Below are positions 34,219 through 42,530 of a stretch of 64,000 nt of DNA, one piece after another (within the stretch, counting starts at the first letter, position 1; each line of letters begins with the position of its first letter). The notes under the pieces were generated by a model that saw only the letters and a list, made by a program, of their open reading frames with translations, had not been told where the DNA came from and did no database searches. The DNA comes from Flavonifractor sp. An112 (lineage in GTDB: Bacteria > Bacillota > Clostridia > Oscillospirales > Oscillospiraceae): positions 100,921-164,920 of the forward strand of contig NZ_NFLU01000008.1 in assembly GCF_002161085.1 (NCBI RefSeq). Direction: 5' to 3'. Both the position numbers and the translations under genes were made by a program.

Positions 34219-35472
34219 TCACTCTGCCTCCTTGGAGGGACGAACGAACTCCGCCGCGCCTCGTCCCGCCGCCCGGCCGGTGGACCAGGCGATCTGCAAA
34301 TTAAAGCCGCCGGTGTAGGCGTCTACGTCCAGCACTTCCCCGGCAAAAAAGACCCCGCCCGCCTTCTTGGAGGCCATGGTATGGGGGTCTACCTCAGAAG
34401 TTTTGACGCCGCCGGCAGTGACAATGGCCTCGGCGATGGGCCGGGGTCCGGAAATATCGATGCGAATGCACTTGAGGGTCTCCACCAACCGGCGGCGCTG
34501 CCCCTTGGTCACCGAGTTGGCCTTCAGGTCGCCGGGAATGCTGGTCAGCTCCAGCACCACCGGCACCATGAGCCGGGGCACCAGCCCCTCCAGCACATGG
34601 CGGAAATCCTTGTTGGCCCCCTCCCCCAGGTCCCGGAGCACCCGGGCGTCCAGCTTCTCCTGGTCCAGGGCGGGTTTCAGATCCAGCAGGATGTAATAGT
34701 GCTCCTTCCCCATGTCCCGCATATGGGCGGAGGCGGAGAGGATTAGGGGTCCGGTGATCCCGAAATGGGTGAAGAGCATCTCCCCCTGCTCGGCATACAC
34801 CGTCTTTTTCTTGCTGTTTTTCACTTGGATGGCCACGTTCCGCAGGCTGAGACCCTGCATCTGGGCGCAGAATGCCTGTTCCGCCACCAGAGGCACCAAA
34901 GAGGGCCGGGGTTCCACAATGGTATGGCCCAGCACCTTGGCAAAGTCGTAGCCGTCGCCGGTGGAACCGGTGAGCGGATAGGACACGCCGCCGGTGGCTA
35001 CCACCGCCGCCTTGCAGGGATAGGTCCCCTTCTCCCCCTTCACGCCGGTAATGTGTCCCTTCTCCAGGATCAGGCCGACAGCCCGGTCCTGAACGATGTC
35101 CACCCGGGCCTTTCTCAGCGCCCGCAGCAGGGCGTCGATGATGTCGGCGGCCTTGTCGGACTGAGGAAACACCCGGTTGCCCCGCTCGACCTTCAGGGGC
35201 ACACCCAGACCTTCAAAAAAGGCTTCCGCCTCCTCGGGAGTAAAGCGGGTGGCGGCGCTGGTCAGGAACCGGCTGTTGCCGGGGATGTTTTGCAGCAACT
35301 CCTGCACCGTGCAGTGGTTGGTCACGTTGCACCGGCCCTTGCCGGTGATGTACAGCTTGCGGCCCAGCTTAGGGTTGCGCTCCAGCAGGGTAACGGACAC
35401 GCCCTGCTCCGCGGCGGCCAGGGCCGCCATACAACCGGCGGCGCCGCCGCCAATCACGATGATCTCACTCAA
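34219..35472 (-). CDS. NAD(P)/FAD-dependent oxidoreductase (HI0933/BaiN family)
   Basis: A 417-residue flavoprotein of the HI0933-like family. The FAD-binding Rossmann motif is IVIGGGAAGCMAA near residues 5-17, followed by ERNPKLGRKLYITGKGRCNVTN; the second motif is AAVVATGGVSYPLTGSTGDG, and the C-terminal FFAGEVLDVDAYTGGFN completes the FAD site. BaiN in Clostridium scindens belongs here and has been linked to bile-acid reduction, but most members are of unknown role, so I do not assign that activity. It overlaps the RpiR-type gene by 4 nt. Confidence 0.9.
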   Translation of the reverse strand: MSEIIVIGGGAAGCMAALAAAEQGVSVTLLERNPKLGRKLYITGKGRCNVTNHCTVQELLQNIPGNSRFLTSAATRFTPEEAEAFFEGLGVPLKVERGNRVFPQSDKAADIIDALLRALRKARVDIVQDRAVGLILEKGHITGVKGEKGTYPCKAAVVATGGVSYPLTGSTGDGYDFAKVLGHTIVEPRPSLVPLVAEQAFCAQMQGLSLRNVAIQVKNSKKKTVYAEQGEMLFTHFGITGPLILSASAHMRDMGKEHYYILLDLKPALDQEKLDARVLRDLGEGANKDFRHVLEGLVPRLMVPVVLELTSIPGDLKANSVTKGQRRRLVETLKCIRIDISGPRPIAEAIVTAGGVKTSEVDPHTMASKKAGGVFFAGEVLDVDAYTGGFNLQIAWSTGRAAGRGAAEFVRPSKEAE

Positions 35473-36338
35473 GGGTTTTCGTCCACCTTCTCATAGACCT
35501 CATACTCGTCCCAAATCCGTTCCAGACTCTCAAAGGTGCGGGAGAGGTCGTCGTTCTTCTTCCGGCCGATGGCCACGATCAGGGCGTTGACCAGGCTGAG
35601 GGGGGCCACTAGGGAGTCCACGAAGGAGGCCATGTCGCTCTTGGCCAGCAGGTTGATGGTGGAATAGGGGGCCAGGGGGGATGCCGCCGAGTCGGTAATG
35701 GCGATAGCCTCCGCTCCCCGGTCATGGGCAAACTGCATGGCCTTCACCGTCCGGCGGGAGTAACGGGGGAAGCTGATCCCGATGATCACGTCCTCCGGCC
35801 CGATGTGAAGCAGCTGCTCAAAGACCTCGCTGCTGGAGGTGGTGTGGATGATAGTCACATTGTTGAAGATCAGGGTAAAATAGAACCCCATAAAGCTGGC
35901 GATGGCGGCAGCGGAACGCACACCCAGAATATAGATGTGGCGGGCCTTGACGATGGCGTCCACCGCACGCTGGAACTGGGCCTGGTCGGTCTCCTCCATG
36001 GTCAGGCGGATCTTCTCAATGTCGGACTGCATCACCATGGACAAAATGTCGTGGTCTCCGATGCGGTCGTTGGTCACCTCGATGCGCTGGATGGAGGTGA
36101 GCTTGCTGCGGATCATCTCCTGCAGGGCCTTCTGCATGGCGGGATAGCCGTCGTAGCCCAGCTCGGCGGCAAAGCGCACCACGGTAGACTCGCTCACCTT
36201 CACCGTCTTGCCCAGCTTGCTGGCCGTCATGAAGGCGGCCTTGTCGTAGGACTCCAGGATGAAGTTGGCGATGAGCTTCTGCCCCTTGGAGAAGGTATTC
36301 ATTTCAGATTGAATGGTAGAGAGAATATCTTTCGGCAT
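35469..36338 (-). CDS. MurR/RpiR family transcriptional regulator
   Basis: A 289-residue regulator, started at the ATG at 36338 (MPKDILSTIQSEMN) with GGGAGG 8 nt upstream. Residues 1-77 are the helix-turn-helix (TASKLGKTVKVSESTVVRFAAELGYDGYP) and about 120-260 the SIS sugar-isomerase fold (GVRSAAAIASFMGFY), which binds a phosphosugar effector. No sugar-catabolic genes are adjacent; it precedes the BaiN-like flavoprotein and cmk. The effector is unknown. Confidence 0.92.
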   Translation of the reverse strand: MPKDILSTIQSEMNTFSKGQKLIANFILESYDKAAFMTASKLGKTVKVSESTVVRFAAELGYDGYPAMQKALQEMIRSKLTSIQRIEVTNDRIGDHDILSMVMQSDIEKIRLTMEETDQAQFQRAVDAIVKARHIYILGVRSAAAIASFMGFYFTLIFNNVTIIHTTSSSEVFEQLLHIGPEDVIIGISFPRYSRRTVKAMQFAHDRGAEAIAITDSAASPLAPYSTINLLAKSDMASFVDSLVAPLSLVNALIVAIGRKKNDDLSRTFESLERIWDEYEVYEKVDENP

Positions 36339-36491
36339 AACCAGTACCTCCCGGCGTTCTGATCCCTGTCGACATAACGCCGTTAACCTTGATGACAAAG
36401 AATCCCGGTCCATCCCCCGGTGTGACCGTGGACAGACCGGACAGATAGACGGCCGCGCAGCCGCGGTACGTCCCTTGATTCAGTAAACACT

Positions 36492-36520
36492 ATCATACTG
36501 GTTTTTCGAAAGAAAAGCAA
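36492..36520 (-). promoter_or_regulatory. Promoter of the rpiR operon
   Basis: Minus-strand -35 TTGCTT (36515-36520) and -10 TATGAT (36492-36497), 17-nt spacer, leaving a leader of about 145 nt before the regulator. Confidence 0.6.
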
Positions 36521-36525
36521 TCCCC

Positions 36526-36558
36526 TTTTTGCAAGAATTCTATCACTTCCTGCAAAAA
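36526..36558. repeat. 12-bp inverted repeat upstream of the rpiR promoter
   Basis: TTTTTGCAAGAA (36526-36537) pairs with TTCCTGCAAAAA (36547-36558), one mismatch, 9-nt spacer. It lies immediately after the rluB stop and just above the RpiR -35 box, so it may be the rluB terminator, the RpiR operator, or both. Confidence 0.6.
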
Positions 36559-36560
36559 GT

Positions 36561-37271
36561 CTATGACCTTTTTGGGGGTACCTGTTCCAGCAGGGCCACT
36601 TCCTCCCTGCTGAGGGCGCGCCAGCGGCCCGGCTTCAGCTCTCCCAGGGTGAGGGCTCCCTCCCGCACCCGGCGCAGGCGGGTGACCTGGAGTCCGGCGG
36701 CGGCGCACATCCGCCGCACCTGCCGGTTGCGCCCCTCATGGATGGTGACGGACAGAATCCCCTCCCCCGCTCGCTCCACTTGGGCGGGACTGAGGGGCAC
36801 GCCGTCCAGCTCCATGGGACCCCGCAGCACCGGCAGAGCGGCGGGGATATCTCCGTTCACCCACACCAGATACTCCTTCTCCACCTCGTGGCTGGGGTGG
36901 ATGAGACGCTGGGTCAGCTCCCCGTCGTCGGTGAGGATGAGCAGGCCCTCCGAATCCAGGTCCAGCCGGCCCACCGGCCACACCCGGGCCCCGCAGCCTT
37001 TCACCAGGTCGGCCACCGTTTTCCGTCCCTTCTCGTCGGACAGGGTAGTGACATAGCCCCTTGGCTTGTTGAGCATCAGATAAGTACGCTTTTCAGGACC
37101 CTTCAGGGGCCTGCCGTCCACCCGGATATCGTCTTTGTCTGGGTCGGCCTTATCACCTACAGCGGCAGGCTTGCCGTTCACCGTCACCCGGCCCGCCGCC
37201 AGCCAGCCCTCCGCCGTCCGGCGGGAGCAAACACCGTGGGCGGAGAGTATTTTTTGCAGCCGTTCTTCCAC
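36561..37271 (-). CDS. rluB: 23S rRNA pseudouridine synthase RluB family
   Basis: A 236-residue enzyme from a GTG at 37271 ((M)EERLQKILSAHGVCSRR), with AAAGGAG 7 nt before it. The N-terminal S4 domain is followed by the catalytic loop WPVGRLDLDSEGLLILTDDG, whose Asp (GRLDLDSEG) is the active-site residue, and by the EGRNRQVRRM motif. It ends the ScpA-ScpB-DUF2953-YtfJ-DacF series, as in many clostridia. Confidence 0.95.
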   Translation of the reverse strand: MEERLQKILSAHGVCSRRTAEGWLAAGRVTVNGKPAAVGDKADPDKDDIRVDGRPLKGPEKRTYLMLNKPRGYVTTLSDEKGRKTVADLVKGCGARVWPVGRLDLDSEGLLILTDDGELTQRLIHPSHEVEKEYLVWVNGDIPAALPVLRGPMELDGVPLSPAQVERAGEGILSVTIHEGRNRQVRRMCAAAGLQVTRLRRVREGALTLGELKPGRWRALSREEVALLEQVPPKRS

Positions 37272-37293
37272 CGGCAGTCTCCTTTCCGCAGTT

Positions 37294-37320
37294 GAGGCCT
37301 GCCGTAAAACGGCAGACCTC
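37294..37320 (-). terminator. Hairpin between the D,D-carboxypeptidase gene and rluB
   Basis: CTGCCGT/ACGGCAG (37299-37305 and 37309-37315) extended by GAGG/CCTC, 19 nt after the carboxypeptidase stop. There is no T run, so it may be only a weak pause or an mRNA 3'-end stabiliser. Confidence 0.4.
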
Positions 37321-37338
37321 TTCTGTATTCTCTCAAAT

Positions 37339-38415
37339 TCATCCGAACAGCCGCTGCCACCACCGCAGAGGGGCCACGTTGTTGGCCGCGCCCGTCTGGT
37401 AGAGCAGGGGCAGCCGGCCGATCTCATCCCCGTTCAGGGTGAGGGTGAGGCTCCCCGCCGGAAACCCGGCCTCCACCGGCGCCTCCACCTCCTCCGGCAG
37501 GTCCACCGTACGCTGGACGGTCTCGCCCTGGGCCAGCGGGTAATAAAAGTCGGACACGGTGCTCACCCGGGTGAAAGGGCACAGACTGCCCGTCACCGGA
37601 ATGTGGGTCCACTCCCCCGCCGCCGCCACCAGAGTCCGGGGATAGGCGGCAAAGCCGTAGTCAAAGAGGGCGGCGTGGTCCGTCCAGTCGTTGGGGGCGT
37701 TGAGGGTAACGGCGATGAGCTCCTGGCCATCCCGCAAGGCGCTGGACACCAGGGTCCGTCCCGCCTCGTCGGTGTAGCCCGTTTTCAGGCCGGTACACCC
37801 CTCATACCGCCACAGCAGTTTGTTGTGGTTGGTCAGGCTCCGCCCGTCAATGAAGATAGACCGGGTGGAAACGATGGTCCGCAGTTCCTCCCGCTCCAGT
37901 ACCGCCCGGGCCAGAATGGCCATATCGTAGGCGGTGGAGCAGTGGTCGGGATCGTCCAGACCGTTGGGGTTTGCAAAGTGGGTGTCGTTCATGCCCAGCT
38001 GGGCGGCCTTTTTGTTCATCTCCGCCACGAAGCTCTCCACGTCTCCCCCGCAGTAGCCTGCAATGGCCAGGGCCGCGTCGTTGCCCGAGGAGAGCATCAG
38101 CCCATAGAGCAGAGCCTCCAGGGTGACCTTCTCCTCCGGCTTGAGGTACATGGAGGAGCCCTCCGCCCCCGTCCACTCACGCTTGATGGTTACCGTGGAG
38201 GACAGGTCGGGATGGAGTTCCACCGCCACCAGGGCGGTCATCAGTTTGGTGATGCTGGCGATGCTCCTCTGTTCCCGGGCGTTTTTCTCGTAGAGCACCC
38301 GCCCGCTCTCTTTGTCCATCAGGATGGCCGAGGAGGCGGACAGGGTGGGTTCTGCCCCAAAAACGGGCAGGACCAGCAGAGACAGAACCAGCAAAAGGGC
38401 GCACCAGCGTTTCAA
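37339..38415 (-). CDS. D-alanyl-D-alanine carboxypeptidase (DacF/PBP5-type)
   Basis: A 358-residue penicillin-binding protein. Residues 1-20 are a signal peptide (cleaved near VFGAEP). The catalytic triad motifs are SITK (nucleophile Ser), SGNDAAL (SxN) and LKTGYT (KTG). A C-terminal beta domain follows and the end carries a short hydrophobic/aromatic segment (RWWQRLF) that may be the amphipathic membrane anchor. Next to ytfJ and DUF2953 it resembles the sporulation-linked DacF or DacB, which trims spore cortex or forespore wall peptides. Confidence 0.92.
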   Translation of the reverse strand: MKRWCALLLVLSLLVLPVFGAEPTLSASSAILMDKESGRVLYEKNAREQRSIASITKLMTALVAVELHPDLSSTVTIKREWTGAEGSSMYLKPEEKVTLEALLYGLMLSSGNDAALAIAGYCGGDVESFVAEMNKKAAQLGMNDTHFANPNGLDDPDHCSTAYDMAILARAVLEREELRTIVSTRSIFIDGRSLTNHNKLLWRYEGCTGLKTGYTDEAGRTLVSSALRDGQELIAVTLNAPNDWTDHAALFDYGFAAYPRTLVAAAGEWTHIPVTGSLCPFTRVSTVSDFYYPLAQGETVQRTVDLPEEVEAPVEAGFPAGSLTLTLNGDEIGRLPLLYQTGAANNVAPLRWWQRLFG

Positions 38416-38441
38416 AACAGCATCACCTCACGTTGATGCCG

Positions 38442-38888
38442 TTAGTATACGCCCTCAAACCCCGGTTTATCCGTGCCGTTCTGGGCGGCCTTCTCTGCCT
38501 TTTTCTTCTCCTGCTGCTTCTCAATGAAGTCCGTGATCTTGTCGATGGCCTCGGGCACCATCTCCACCACCCGGTCCACAGTGGTAGCGGCGGGAGGCGC
38601 CACGGGCAGCAGCTTTACCGACCCGTCCTTGACCACCAGGAAGCCCACCGGAATCAGGTTGATGCCCGCCCCGGCGCCGCCGCCGAAGCAGCTGTTGTCC
38701 TCCGGCTTCTTGTGCTTGCTGCCAAACTCAGTGCCGCCGGAGCCCACACCCACGCTGAGCCGGGAGATGGGGATGATGGTCACCTCGCCGGTGACGATGG
38801 GCTGGCCCACAATGGTGTTGGCGTCTGCGATCTCACGGACCTTGTCCGCGATCTCGCCCATCAGATCTCCGATAGGATGCTTTTCCAT
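38442..38888 (-). CDS. ytfJ: GerW family sporulation protein (YtfJ)
   Basis: A 148-residue protein opening MEKHPIGDLMGEIADKVREIADANTIVG..., with the glycine-rich GVGSGGTEFG and GGGAGAGINLIPVGFLVV blocks that define YtfJ/GerW, needed for normal spore germination in Bacillus. It lies directly after the DUF2953 gene, its constant neighbour. Confidence 0.93.
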   Translation of the reverse strand: MEKHPIGDLMGEIADKVREIADANTIVGQPIVTGEVTIIPISRLSVGVGSGGTEFGSKHKKPEDNSCFGGGAGAGINLIPVGFLVVKDGSVKLLPVAPPAATTVDRVVEMVPEAIDKITDFIEKQQEKKKAEKAAQNGTDKPGFEGVY

Positions 38889-38891
38889 AGC

Positions 38892-39527
38892 TTAAACCGC
38901 CTCTTTCTGTGTTTCCTGCCGGGATTTGCTCCCGCTTTTTTGTTTGGAAAGGATGGGCAGTACCTTGGATGCCACCCGGACGCCCAAGGCAAGGATCTGC
39001 CCGATGGTCAATGTGGCCGCCGCCCGCAGATATACAGTGGGATGCTCGGTGGTAAAATCCACGTTGGTGCGGATGCGCCACTCCTTCACCTTGAAATTTT
39101 GCTCCACCAGGGGCCAAAACATACCGATGGCCCCGTTGAGTCTGCCGTAATTCACCGCCGTCTTGGCCGGATCGGCGGAGGCAACAACCACGTCCAAATA
39201 AAACTGGTCAATGCGGATCTTCCGCCGCAGCTGCCCGGCGGCATCGGTCACCACCGGCAGCAGTTCTTTCACCAGATCAAAGATCTCCCCCGCCGTCTTG
39301 GGTTTCTTTGGAGGCTTGGACTTTTTTTGCTTGGATGCCTTGGCTTTTTTTGCCTTGGCCGGTTTGGGCTGTTTGGCCTTCCGGGGAAAGAGGGTCACCC
39401 GCACCGGGCCTATCAGCAGCCGAACGGTAAAGGTCTTTTGGGCGTACTCCGCCCATACCCCCACCCGGATCAGGCTGAGCAGCACCAGCGCCAGGACCAC
39501 GATCCCCAGAACCAGCAGCACAATCAT
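38892..39527 (-). CDS. DUF2953 domain-containing protein (YtfI-like)
   Basis: A 211-residue protein with an N-terminal membrane helix (residues 1-20), a Lys-rich stretch (about 50-85, with many KAKK and PKKPK repeats) and the DUF2953 beta domain ending near LRAAATLTIGQILALGVRV. Its ytfJ neighbour supports a sporulation-related role. The lysine-rich insert is unusually long and basic. Confidence 0.88.
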   Translation of the reverse strand: MIVLLVLGIVVLALVLLSLIRVGVWAEYAQKTFTVRLLIGPVRVTLFPRKAKQPKPAKAKKAKASKQKKSKPPKKPKTAGEIFDLVKELLPVVTDAAGQLRRKIRIDQFYLDVVVASADPAKTAVNYGRLNGAIGMFWPLVEQNFKVKEWRIRTNVDFTTEHPTVYLRAAATLTIGQILALGVRVASKVLPILSKQKSGSKSRQETQKEAV

Positions 39528-40189
39528 GCCCCAGACTCCTCCTCAGACTTGGCCAGCTCCCTGGCGGCTTCCTCGATCTCTTCTTCCGTAATGGCGGACA
39601 GGTTCTCCCCTTCCTCCGCCGCCTTCAGCCGCTCCACCGCCGCCTGCATCTCCAGGGTAATTTGCCCGTCCTCCGGCGGCATATTGGGCAGCTCGGGCAG
39701 TTCGTCCAGGCTGGACAGGCCGAAGGACCGCAGGAAGGTCTGGGTGGTGCGGTACTGGATGGGCCGGCCCGGCACCGCCAGGCGGCCGCACTCCTCGATC
39801 AGGTCCCGCTCCAGCAGCAGGCCGATGGTGTAGGAGCTGTCCACCCCACGCACCTGGTCCACATAGGCCCGGGTGGCAGTCTGGTGGTAGGCGATGATGG
39901 CCAGCACCTCCAGAGCGGGCTGGCTCAGCCGGGCCGGACGGCGGGTCTCAAAGGCTTTTCGGATGTAGGGGGCGAACTCAGGGGCAGAGCACAGCTGATA
40001 GCTGGTCTCCAGCCGCACCAGCCGGATGCCCCGGCGCTCATAGCTGTAGCGGTCGGCCATGCGTTTGCACACCGTGTCCACGGTGCCCCGGTCCAGGTCC
40101 AGGGCCAGGCACAGCCGTTCCACTCCCACCGGCTCCCCGGCGGCAAAGAGGATGCCCTCGATGGCCGATTCGATTTCCTTTACTTCCAT
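39524..40189 (-). CDS. scpB: SMC-ScpB, condensin kleisin-binding subunit
   Basis: A 221-residue winged-helix protein with the conserved ILFAAGEPVGVERL and, in the second domain, LSQPALEVLAIIAYHQTATR and VDSSYTIGLLLERDLIEECGR. The acidic C-terminal tail is longer than usual. ScpB dimers bind ScpA in the Smc condensin. It starts 3 nt after scpA stops and overlaps DUF2953 by 4 nt. Confidence 0.96.
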   Translation of the reverse strand: MEVKEIESAIEGILFAAGEPVGVERLCLALDLDRGTVDTVCKRMADRYSYERRGIRLVRLETSYQLCSAPEFAPYIRKAFETRRPARLSQPALEVLAIIAYHQTATRAYVDQVRGVDSSYTIGLLLERDLIEECGRLAVPGRPIQYRTTQTFLRSFGLSSLDELPELPNMPPEDGQITLEMQAAVERLKAAEEGENLSAITEEEIEEAARELAKSEEESGA

Positions 40190-40192
40190 AGA

Positions 40193-41014
40193 TTATCCCC
40201 CGTCTGACGGCTCATAAACATCGGTGGAGTAGTCGGGCTCCTCCCCGCCCTCCCCGGTGCTTGTAATGGTGCAGTCCTGCTCGGTCCCGGCCAGGCGCAC
40301 CCGCCGGGCCTTGCACAGCTCCAGCACAGCGATAAAGGTGGCCACGATCTCCGACCGGCTCCGGTTGCCCCGGAACAGGGCGGAAAACCGGGTGACCCCG
40401 AACCGGGCCAGCCGCTCCAGAATCTCGTCGGCCTTATCGGCCACCGGATAGGGTTCCCTACCCACAATGCCCTCAAAGGCGGCTATGGGGGGCGGCAGCC
40501 GGTGGTCAGTCCTGGCCAGGACCGACTTCATGGCCTTCAGCAGGTCCTCAGGCTTGTGGACGTAGCGGTAGGTCTTGTCCGCCTGGATAGCCTCCGGCGG
40601 CTTGGTCAGGTAGTCCCGCCCCACCGCGTAGCGGTCGGACAGGGTGGGCACCACCGCCTTGATGCGGACATAGTCCTCCCGCCGCTGATGCTCCTCCAGG
40701 GAGGCCATCAACTGTTCCAGTTCGGTGAGGGCCTCCTCATCGTGGATGGACAGCAGCATCCGGGTCTTGATGTAGACCAGCTGGGCCGCCATGGTGACGA
40801 ACTCGCTGGCCACCTCCAGGTCCAGCTGCCGCCGCTGGTCCATCCAGGCCAGATATTGGTCCAGAATCAGGGAGATCTGAATGTCCTTGATCTCCATCTT
40901 GTTCTTGCTCAGCAGATGGAGGATCAGGTCCAGGGGACCGTTGAAGTCCTCCAGGTCCTCCCGGTTCTTGACCACTTTTTCCAGATGGTAAATGGGCGTT
41001 TCGATGGCACTCAC
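40193..41014 (-). CDS. scpA: SMC-ScpA, condensin kleisin subunit
   Basis: A 273-residue kleisin. The N-terminal Smc-neck binding block is DFNGPLDLILHLLSKNKMEIKDI, followed by SEFVTMAAQLVYIKTRMLL, and the C-terminal winged helix ends in VATFIAVLELCKARRVRL. It is co-transcribed with scpB and the site-2 protease gene one nucleotide upstream. Confidence 0.96.
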   Translation of the reverse strand: MSAIETPIYHLEKVVKNREDLEDFNGPLDLILHLLSKNKMEIKDIQISLILDQYLAWMDQRRQLDLEVASEFVTMAAQLVYIKTRMLLSIHDEEALTELEQLMASLEEHQRREDYVRIKAVVPTLSDRYAVGRDYLTKPPEAIQADKTYRYVHKPEDLLKAMKSVLARTDHRLPPPIAAFEGIVGREPYPVADKADEILERLARFGVTRFSALFRGNRSRSEIVATFIAVLELCKARRVRLAGTEQDCTITSTGEGGEEPDYSTDVYEPSDGG

Positions 41015-41015
41015 C

Positions 41016-41726
41016 TCAAAACAGGTTCAGAATAGTGGAAACGTCCTGGAGATAGAGCAGCCATTCCAGCGGCATTCCGGTGATGGCGCACAGCCCCCGC
41101 AGGCACTGGACCATCAGGAAGGTCAGGGGCTTGTTGAACACCCCCACCAGCACCAGGATGATGAGCAGGCCCATCACATATTTCTCATACTTGAGGATGG
41201 TATAGTAGGTCCTGTCGGGCAGGAAGGCAAACAGGATCTTGGACCCGTCCAGAGGGGAAATGGGGATCAGGTTGAACAGTCCCATACCCACCCCCAGCAG
41301 GGCCATATTGGACAGGAAACACAGGGCCAGCAGAGTGCCCTTGTTGATGGGAGCGAAGTGCCAGACAACGGAGGCCAGCGCCACTGCCGCCAGGGCAGTG
41401 AGGAAGTTGGCCGCAGGGCCCGCCAGGGCGGTGATGGCCATACCCTGCTTGGGGTGCTTGAAGTAGCGCATATCCACCGGCACCGGCTTGGCCCAGCCCA
41501 CCTTGACCACCACCATCATCAAAAGGCCGATGAGGTCCAGATGCTTGATGGGGTTGAGGGTAAGCCGTCCGGCGTTTTTAGCGGTGGGGTCCCCCAGCCG
41601 GTAGGCCACAAAGCCGTGGGACAGCTCATGCAGGGTAATGCACAGCAGGGCGGCCACGGCGCTGATGAGCAGAGCCACAAGCCCCCACCAGTCCATGTGC
41701 TGGGCAAATTCACGCAGAGAACCCAA
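41016..41726 (-). CDS. Site-2 protease family (M50) membrane metallopeptidase
   Basis: A 236-residue protein with six or so hydrophobic segments. The zinc-binding TLHELSHGFVAY is near residues 30-41, and the third ligand Asp lies in the NLIPISPLDGSKIL block. It lacks a CBS domain, so it is the short YwhC/YdiP-type. Its position immediately before scpA is conserved in clostridia; the substrate is unknown. It is distinct from the SpoIVFB-like protease at 58.0 kb. Confidence 0.88.
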   Translation of the reverse strand: MGSLREFAQHMDWWGLVALLISAVAALLCITLHELSHGFVAYRLGDPTAKNAGRLTLNPIKHLDLIGLLMMVVVKVGWAKPVPVDMRYFKHPKQGMAITALAGPAANFLTALAAVALASVVWHFAPINKGTLLALCFLSNMALLGVGMGLFNLIPISPLDGSKILFAFLPDRTYYTILKYEKYVMGLLIILVLVGVFNKPLTFLMVQCLRGLCAITGMPLEWLLYLQDVSTILNLF

Positions 41727-41729
41727 TGG

Positions 41730-42425
41730 TCATTCCTCCAACAGTTTGCGTTTCAGCCGGTCCAGTACCGGATCGGTCAGTCCGGCGGCATACAGATAGT
41801 CCAAAACAGAGCCGTAGGCCCCCTCCAACCTCTCCAGGCAATCCTCCAGATATTCCGGCTTGGAGAGGCCCACATAGGCGGGCAGGTCGGAGCGGGTCTC
41901 CCGCATCCACCGGATCACCGGGCGGATATAGGTCTGGGACACCTGATAGTCGGCCAGGATATCCAGCCGGTCCACTCCCGCCAGAGTGAGCAGCAGGGCG
42001 GCAATGCAGCCGGTGCGGTCCTTCCCCGCCATACAGTGGAAGAGCACACCCCCAGGTGCGTCGGTGATGGTCTCCAGCACCGAGCGTATGGTGTCCTTCC
42101 GCTCCAGGGTGCGGAAATAGCCCAGGCCGATGAGCTCCTCCTCGTTGGGCAGCTTCTCGCCGGTAGACATGGGAATGAAATGGCAGGAGAAGCCGGAACG
42201 GGCCGTCAGTTCGTCAGGGAACTGTCTCGCCTCCGCCGGGCTGCGCAGGTCGATGATAGTAGTGATGTTCCGCTCCAGCAGAAGCTGGACATCGGCGTCG
42301 GTCAATCCCATAGGGTTGTCCCCCCGCAGCAGAACGCCCCACCGGGTGGTCCTCCCATCCGCCGTAGGATAGCCGCCCAGATCCCGCAGGTTGAGCATCT
42401 TCCCCAGCACGATTCGCCGCTCCAT
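41730..42425 (-). CDS. Tyrosine-protein phosphatase (DSP/PTP-like)
   Basis: A 231-residue phosphatase with the catalytic P-loop HCMAGKDRTGC near residues 113-123 (C-x5-R). The N-terminal NLRDLGGYPTADGRTTRWG matches the bacterial Tyr/Ser phosphatase family that includes LipA and Listeria LipA-like enzymes; some act on phosphoinositides. No signal peptide is visible. Substrates are unknown. Confidence 0.88.
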   Translation of the reverse strand: MERRIVLGKMLNLRDLGGYPTADGRTTRWGVLLRGDNPMGLTDADVQLLLERNITTIIDLRSPAEARQFPDELTARSGFSCHFIPMSTGEKLPNEEELIGLGYFRTLERKDTIRSVLETITDAPGGVLFHCMAGKDRTGCIAALLLTLAGVDRLDILADYQVSQTYIRPVIRWMRETRSDLPAYVGLSKPEYLEDCLERLEGAYGSVLDYLYAAGLTDPVLDRLKRKLLEE

Positions 42426-42491
42426 TCCATTTCACCTCAGTTCTGTCCATAATTTGATTCCGATTATATCAAATTTTCCCGAAAAACACAA

Positions 42492-42524
42492 GCCGGACCG
42501 GCGGGTTTGCCCAGCCGGTCCGGC
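42492..42524 (-). terminator. Terminator after the fumarylacetoacetase-family gene
   Basis: Perfect 11-nt arms (42492-42502 and 42514-42524), then TTGTGTTTTTC on the minus strand, 6 nt after the stop. Confidence 0.8.
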
Positions 42525-42530
42525 CTCTGC

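Noticed and set aside
34219..35472. Assigning the HI0933-family flavoprotein to bile-acid dehydroxylation (BaiN)
   Set aside because: The family is broad and the neighbours are housekeeping genes with no other bai gene, so only a family-level call is justified.
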